A stretch of 46,342 nt of DNA from Acidobacteriaceae bacterium (GTDB taxonomy: Bacteria > Acidobacteriota > Terriglobia > Terriglobales > Acidobacteriaceae): contig PLCO01000049.1 in assembly GCA_003134815.1 (NCBI GenBank), positions 46,824-93,165 on the forward strand. Direction: 5' to 3'. The position numbers and the translations under genes are program-made. The notes below the pieces were generated by a model. It saw only the letters and a program-made list of their open reading frames with translations. It was not told where the DNA came from and ran no database searches. This document shows, piece after piece, positions 42,338 through 46,342 of this stretch (position 1 is the stretch's first letter; each line of letters opens with the position of its first letter).

Positions 42338-42920
42338 TTCTCCCAATTCCTCTCTGCATCGGCTCCCCCTGGCCGTGCATGATCCGCTGCACGGCTCCGA
42401 AAAATGGCGCGCCCCACGCGCCCACGCCCAGCACAGCGCCAAAAATGATGACGGCGTCGATGCTTAGCCTGCCCTCGCGCGTCCAGTAGACATCGGAATC
42501 AAGGCTCAGCCACAAAGCGAATTCGTCCAGCGTGAGCGCCGCGCCCACTCCGTAACCCACCGCCATCAGCCGCCCCAGAAAAATCGACATTGGCGACTGC
42601 GACCACCCGATGTCGAGCAGCCAGCCGTAGCCCACAAAAAGCAGAATTAGAATGCCCCACACCAGGTGGTGGATGTGCAATCCGTGCACCATCACCCACT
42701 GCATGCGCCCTTCGTGATTCGAGATCCGGTGCACCAGAAGCCGCACGCCGGCAAACGTAATCAGGAAGGCCACAGACGCAATAAACATGCGCTGCCGCGG
42801 CCGGTCCGGAATCGTGGCGCGGATCAGGTAGCCCAGTCGCGTCAACTGCAGCAGCACCAGCAGTACGACGACAACCAGGCCCACGAACGCAAGCAGGAAT
42901 CCAGCGCCGCTTTCAGGCAT
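42267..42920 (-). CDS. Integral membrane protein of unknown function
   Basis: A 217-residue protein with about five membrane helices, among them LLAFVGLVVVVLLVLLQL, MFIASVAFLITFAGVRLLV and LVWGILILLFVGYGWLLDIGW. The motif HGLHIHHLVWGI, with three His in a helix, is conserved in a family of bacterial integral membrane proteins of unknown function; a metal- or heme-related role is a possibility. The C-terminus is basic (RRGRLLRRRKVRRS) and lies inside the 71-base tail-to-tail overlap with the ligase gene, so the last residues may be poorly conserved. A start at ATG 42920 fits the first helix. Confidence 0.75.
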   Translation of the reverse strand: MPESGAGFLLAFVGLVVVVLLVLLQLTRLGYLIRATIPDRPRQRMFIASVAFLITFAGVRLLVHRISNHEGRMQWVMVHGLHIHHLVWGILILLFVGYGWLLDIGWSQSPMSIFLGRLMAVGYGVGAALTLDEFALWLSLDSDVYWTREGRLSIDAVIIFGAVLGVGAWGAPFFGAVQRIMHGQGEPMQRGIGRISSPIRRGRLLRRRKVRRSPPNT

Positions 42921-42948
42921 ACCCTATTGAACCACTCGCCCACGCCCT

Positions 42949-42974
42949 TGACCATTGTTCACTGATCACTGCTC
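42949..42974. repeat. CACTGATCACTG-type intergenic word
   Basis: TTGACCATTGTTCACTGATC and the following ACTGCTC match the 44281-44312 repeat family. It is located between the membrane protein gene and phosphofructokinase. Confidence 0.6.
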
Positions 42975-43120
42975 TTTGCCTTCTCGGTCCCTTGGTCCTT
43001 GTTCCCGTCGTCCATATGTCCTTCATCGCGACTTCCGTTGACAGTGCCGCGATACACTGTTGAGTGCGCTGAGAACCTTGAATTTCAAACTGTGAACTGC
43101 TTTTAAGAGGAGATTTCACG

Positions 43121-44155
43121 ATGCGAGTTGCTTTGTTGACCGGAGGCGGCGACTGCCCCGGATTGAATGCTGTTATTTATGCGGCTGTCAGAAAGGGCAT
43201 CAACCACTACGGCGACGAGTTCATTGGATTTCTGAATGGCTGGCGCGGCGTGCTCGATAACAATTCCATTCCGCTCACCCTCGAGAAGGTTGATGGCATT
43301 CAGTTGCGCGGCGGCACCATCTTGCACTCTTCGCGCACCAATGTGAAAAAGATTCCCGGCGGCATCGACAAAGTGCAAGAAGTCCTCAAGGCCAACAAGA
43401 TCGATGCCCTCATCGCGCTCGGTGGCGACGACACGCAATCGGTCACCCTCTTCTTGAGCGAGAATGGCGTGAACGCCGTCGGCGTTCCCAAGACCATCGA
43501 CAACGACATCAGCGGCACCGACGCCACCTTCGGCTACGACACCGCGGTTATGATCGCCACCGAGGCAGTCGATCGCATCCACACCACCGCCGACTCGCAC
43601 AACCGCGTGATTGTCATTGAAGTCATGGGCCGCGACGCGGGCTGGATCGCCTACGCTTCGGGCATTGCCGGCGGCGCCCATGTCATTCTCGTTCCCGAGA
43701 AGGAAATCGACATCGACCATGTCTGTGCGCTGCTCAAGTACAACTACGATCACGGCAAGCATTACGGAGTCGTCGTCGTCGCCGAGGGCTGCCATCTGCC
43801 AGAGGTCGGCCAGGTCACCGGCTCCCAGCAGGTCGACTCCTTCGGCCACGTTCGCCTCTCCGGTATTGGAGAAGCGCTCGCTGAGCTGATCGAAAAGAAG
43901 ACCGGCTACGAAACTCGCTCTGTGAACCTGGGCCACACCCAGCGCGGCGGAGTTCCCACGGCTTACGACCGCGTTCTCGGCCAGCGCTATGGCCTGTACG
44001 CCATAGACATGGTGCACCAGAAGAAGTGGGGCCGCATCGCCGTCCTTCACGGCATCGACATCACCGACATCCCCATCAAGGACGCCATCATCACCAACCG
44101 CCGCCTCGACCAGCGCTTCTTTGACGTGATCGCTGACCTCGAAGCCAAGGTGTAG
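43121..44155 (+). CDS. pfp: 6-phosphofructokinase, pyrophosphate-dependent type
   Basis: A 344-residue phosphofructokinase for glycolysis or the reverse reaction. The start MRVALLTGGGDCPGLNAVI is typical. The phosphoryl-donor site reads GGDDT (101-105, Asp at 104) and PKTIDND (122-128, Lys at 124). In E. coli numbering these are the G104D and G124K changes that mark pyrophosphate-dependent enzymes; ATP enzymes have GGDG and PGTIDND. The catalytic Asp is in PKTIDNDISGTD. Also present are VEVMGRDAGWIAYASGIAGGA and LGHTQRGGVPTAYDRVLGQRYG. AGGAG lies about nine bases before the ATG. The donor assignment is inferred from these residues. Confidence 0.93.
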   Translation: MRVALLTGGGDCPGLNAVIYAAVRKGINHYGDEFIGFLNGWRGVLDNNSIPLTLEKVDGIQLRGGTILHSSRTNVKKIPGGIDKVQEVLKANKIDALIALGGDDTQSVTLFLSENGVNAVGVPKTIDNDISGTDATFGYDTAVMIATEAVDRIHTTADSHNRVIVIEVMGRDAGWIAYASGIAGGAHVILVPEKEIDIDHVCALLKYNYDHGKHYGVVVVAEGCHLPEVGQVTGSQQVDSFGHVRLSGIGEALAELIEKKTGYETRSVNLGHTQRGGVPTAYDRVLGQRYGLYAIDMVHQKKWGRIAVLHGIDITDIPIKDAIITNRRLDQRFFDVIADLEAKV

Positions 44156-44280
44156 TTTGTCGCGTGAGGGAACAGATCCATGCAGGCCGCCATCGGGCGG
44201 CCTGCGCTGCCTTAGTACCATCGAGCTTACGCGTCACGAGTTCCGGGATTCGCCTGCGAATCTGCGCTGAGCACGACAAA

Positions 44281-44312
44281 ACTGACCACTGACAACTGAT
44301 CACTGACCACTG
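44281..44312. repeat. ACTGACCACTGACAACTGATC low-complexity repeat
   Basis: About four degenerate copies of an ACTGA(C/T)CACTG-like word end directly before the RimI-like ATG at 44316. Read on the minus strand this gives QWSVISCQWSV, a spurious protein pattern known from acidobacterial annotations. Confidence 0.8.
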
Positions 44313-44315
44313 TGC

Positions 44316-44795
44316 ATGCACTATCGTCTCTATCAGCCCGCCGACTTCGCGGCTCTCTACGCCGTCGAAGAACTCTGCTTCGAGCCGCCGTTTCGCTTCA
44401 GCCGCGCTTTGATGCGCAAGCTTGTCGCCAATCCCAACTCGGCGACATGGATCGCCGAAGAGAATTCTGTATTAGCCGGCTTCGCCATCGTCGATTGGGC
44501 CACGGTTCCAAAAGGGACCATCGCCTACATCCAGACGATCGAAGTGCATCCCGCTTCGCGTTGCCGCGGCATTGCACATGAGCTGATGCGCCTATTGGAG
44601 GATTCCGCTCGCGCCGCAGGCGCTACTGCAATCTGGCTCCATGTCGATGTTGAAAATTCCGCCGCCATTAGTCTTTACGAAGACCGCGGCTATGCGCGAA
44701 AGGGCAGGGAAGAGCACTTCTACGCGCGCCACCGCCCGGCATTTGTCTACGCCAAGTCAATTTCAGACGCATTGGGCCCATTTCACGTTATGTAG
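44316..44795 (+). CDS. RimI-like GNAT N-acetyltransferase
   Basis: A 159-residue GNAT protein resembling ribosomal-protein-alanine acetyltransferase. It has MHYRLYQPADFAALYAVEELCFEPPFRFS, a substrate-side LAGFAIVDWATV, the acetyl-CoA loop RCRGIAHELMRLLEDSA preceded by TIEVHPASR, and the C-terminal ISLYEDRGYARKGREEHFY. RimI is normally near tsaB/tsaD, which are not here, so the exact target is open. The ATG at 44316 follows the low-complexity repeat directly, and no good ribosome-binding site is visible. Gene order gives no partner. Confidence 0.85.
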   Translation: MHYRLYQPADFAALYAVEELCFEPPFRFSRALMRKLVANPNSATWIAEENSVLAGFAIVDWATVPKGTIAYIQTIEVHPASRCRGIAHELMRLLEDSARAAGATAIWLHVDVENSAAISLYEDRGYARKGREEHFYARHRPAFVYAKSISDALGPFHVM

Positions 44796-44810
44796 CCCGC
44801 GGCCTGCACT

Positions 44811-44848
44811 TCTGTTCCCTGTTCCCTAATCCCTGATCCCTGCTTTTC
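44811..44848. repeat. TTCCCTGTTCCCTAATCCCTG low-complexity repeat
   Basis: Four to five copies of a seven-base word (TTCCCTN/ATCCCTG) lie between the convergent RimI-like and peptidase genes. A shorter form is at 39051-39078 ahead of pstS. Confidence 0.65.
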
Positions 44849-46342
44849 TCACTGCCCAGCGCTGTCCGCATTTCTGATGAATGCCGCCACGTTGTCGTGA
44901 AGCTGTTTCACGCACTCATCGCGCACGTAGACCATGTGGCCGGACTCGTACCAGGCGTAGGTGATGTTCTTCGCCAGCGACTGCGGAATCGGCAGGTGCT
45001 TTTCTTCATACTGCGCCGCGAAGAACGGCGTGGCCAGATCGTAGTAGCCGCCATTCACAAGAATCTTCAGTCGCGGATTGGTCTTCATAGCCAGGGCCAG
45101 ATCCGCGCTCACGTTCACTCCTATCGGGTTGCCATTGTGAACCCAGTTCCATGCCGCGTTCGTCGTATACAGCAGCGGCTGGTATGTTTGCCCGTCTCCG
45201 TACTTCAAATCCTTGCGCACGTATTGATTGAAGAGCGCCACGTAGGCTGACGAAATCGCCGCCCCTTGCGGGTCATACTCGGCGCCCTCACTCAGCGGAT
45301 CGAGGGTCGGTCCGGAGAAGCGCGTGTCAATTCGTCCTGTCGTCAAATCCTCCGCATCCTGCAACGTCTTTTCAAATTCCGGGCCGCTTACACGCAGGTC
45401 GGCTTTCAAAATGTAATCCACCGGCAATCCGGTGTACTCATGCATTTTCTGCGCAACCTGCTGCTTCTCGTCGGCGCCTACATCGGTTCCCAGCGCCAGT
45501 GCGTGCGCATAAGGTCCCATCGCAAAGTCTTCCACATCTTTCAAAAGCGGCTCCAGCGCCGCCGGCTGATTGGGCAGCTTCTTGTGGTACCACGCCGTTG
45601 CCGCGAAAGTCGGCAGCGCCAGCTCGTAGGGCAGGTCCACGCCAGGATTGTTTGTGGGTTGGTCGATATCGGTTGTGAAGTTGAAAATCTGCGACAGCAG
45701 TACGACGCCGTTGATGTCGATATTCAGTTTGTTCTCCAGCAGATTGGCCAACACCGCCGACCGCGTCGTCCCGTAGCTCTCGCCAAAGATGAACTTCGAT
45801 GAGTTCCATCGTCCATACTTTGAAATGAAGCGTTGAATAAACCGCGCGTACGCGTTCGCGTCGCCATCCACCCCCCAGAACGCCTTGTCCGGATCCTTCC
45901 CCATCAGTTGTCCAAAGCCCGTGCCCGGCGCGTCAATAAACACCAGGTCGCTCACATCCAGCAGGGAATTTGGATTGTCGACCATGGTGTAGGGCGCGGC
46001 CGGCAAATGCGTGTCGCCCGCCGTCATCACATGCTTCGGCCCCAGCGATCCCATGTGGAGCCACACCGTCGAGCTGCCTGGCCCGCCGTTGTAAACGAAC
46101 GTGACCGGCCTATCTTCAGCCTTCGCGTCTTTCTTGAAGTACGCCACATAGAACATTCTAGCTACGGGCGTTGCATCTTTCGCGCTTGTGGGCGCGTTCA
46201 GCGCGGTCTCGCTCCCCGGCTGCGGCTTGCCGTCCATCCCAAGCTCCGCATCCTGCGAGTCCGTCGACCCCACCGTAATCGTTCCGGCAATGGCCGTGTA
46301 GGCAATCTGCTGCCCGCCCACATTAATGCTGCCCTGTGTCGT
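44849..46342 (-). CDS. S10-family serine carboxypeptidase-like protein (5' end outside the window)
   Basis: About 497 visible residues of an S10 peptidase; the frame is open to the window edge, so the start and any signal peptide are outside. The family pieces are VTFVYNGGPGSSTVWLHMGSLGP, the nucleophile in FIFGESYGTTRSAVLANLL (Ser in GESYG), the catalytic Asp in LVNGGYYDLATPFF and the His in YESGHMVYVRDEC. All three members of the triad are present. These enzymes remove C-terminal residues; acidobacterial members are usually exported, which the missing 5' end would show. It is convergent with the RimI-like gene. Confidence 0.93.
   Translation of the reverse strand, partial: TTQGSINVGGQQIAYTAIAGTITVGSTDSQDAELGMDGKPQPGSETALNAPTSAKDATPVARMFYVAYFKKDAKAEDRPVTFVYNGGPGSSTVWLHMGSLGPKHVMTAGDTHLPAAPYTMVDNPNSLLDVSDLVFIDAPGTGFGQLMGKDPDKAFWGVDGDANAYARFIQRFISKYGRWNSSKFIFGESYGTTRSAVLANLLENKLNIDINGVVLLSQIFNFTTDIDQPTNNPGVDLPYELALPTFAATAWYHKKLPNQPAALEPLLKDVEDFAMGPYAHALALGTDVGADEKQQVAQKMHEYTGLPVDYILKADLRVSGPEFEKTLQDAEDLTTGRIDTRFSGPTLDPLSEGAEYDPQGAAISSAYVALFNQYVRKDLKYGDGQTYQPLLYTTNAAWNWVHNGNPIGVNVSADLALAMKTNPRLKILVNGGYYDLATPFFAAQYEEKHLPIPQSLAKNITYAWYESGHMVYVRDECVKQLHDNVAAFIRNADSAGQ

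Noticed and set aside
44091..44321. Minus-strand frame beginning MHAQWSVISCQWSV
   Set aside because: It is the translation of the intergenic low-complexity repeat, not a protein.
1..46342. CRISPR arrays, insertion sequences, prophage genes, rRNA and tRNA genes
   Set aside because: No regularly spaced repeats with spacers, no transposase or integrase domains, and no recognisable structural RNA on either strand.

Overview
The window is 46 kb of high-GC chromosomal DNA with short intergenic gaps. The gene set suggests a soil-type Acidobacteriota (Terriglobia/Acidobacteriaceae-like): secreted M13 and S10 peptidases, an EtfAB plus membrane Fe-S oxidoreductase operon, a GRP-type sugar porter beside ribokinase, a PPi-type phosphofructokinase, and intergenic low-complexity words that read as QWSVISCQWSV in one frame. 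The phylum is inferred from gene content and style; no rRNA or tRNA gene was recognised.

Layout. 1-1254: end of the kdp potassium-pump operon (kdpB tail, kdpC, terminator). 1311-5283 (minus): dnaX, ybaB and recR, followed by two small membrane-protein genes with their own TATAAT promoter. 5643-10521: a TPR protein, prepilin peptidase, mazG, then a GNAT acyltransferase and an N-acylamino-acid racemase/OSBS-type enolase. The racemase start codon is the last copy of a 14-bp tandem repeat that forms a chain of coupled mini-ORFs. 10870-19345: secreted M13 peptidase, a small membrane protein, ribokinase with sugar porter, then the operon Fe-S oxidoreductase, etfB, etfA, which should pass electrons from acyl-CoA oxidation to menaquinone.

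19525-31879 is an exopolysaccharide locus: sugar-nucleotide epimerase, an unusual 850-residue fusion of a Wzz-type co-polymerase and a Wza-type export protein with a signal-peptide-like segment between them, a Wzy/ligase-type polymerase, a MurJ/Wzx-type flippase, a DUF2334 deacetylase-like protein and three GT4 glycosyltransferases. A higBA toxin-antitoxin module sits between polymerase and flippase. The locus ends at a decayed response-regulator remnant.

32240-36468: a Tat-exported ferritin-like protein, a cytochrome c fragment, a protein of unknown function, and a tRNA-nucleotidyltransferase-like protein whose catalytic DxD reads ExE and which carries a long acidic then Lys/Ala/Pro-rich tail. 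36727-40256: phosphate regulation and uptake (phoB, phoR, pstS) closed by three hairpins, the last a strong terminator. 40505-46342: long-chain acyl-CoA synthetase, a membrane protein overlapping it tail to tail, PPi-type phosphofructokinase, a RimI-like acetyltransferase and the 3' part of an S10 carboxypeptidase gene.

The best candidates for something undescribed are the co-polymerase/exporter fusion, the mini-ORF tandem repeat ahead of the racemase, and the ExE nucleotidyltransferase with its histone-H1-like tail.
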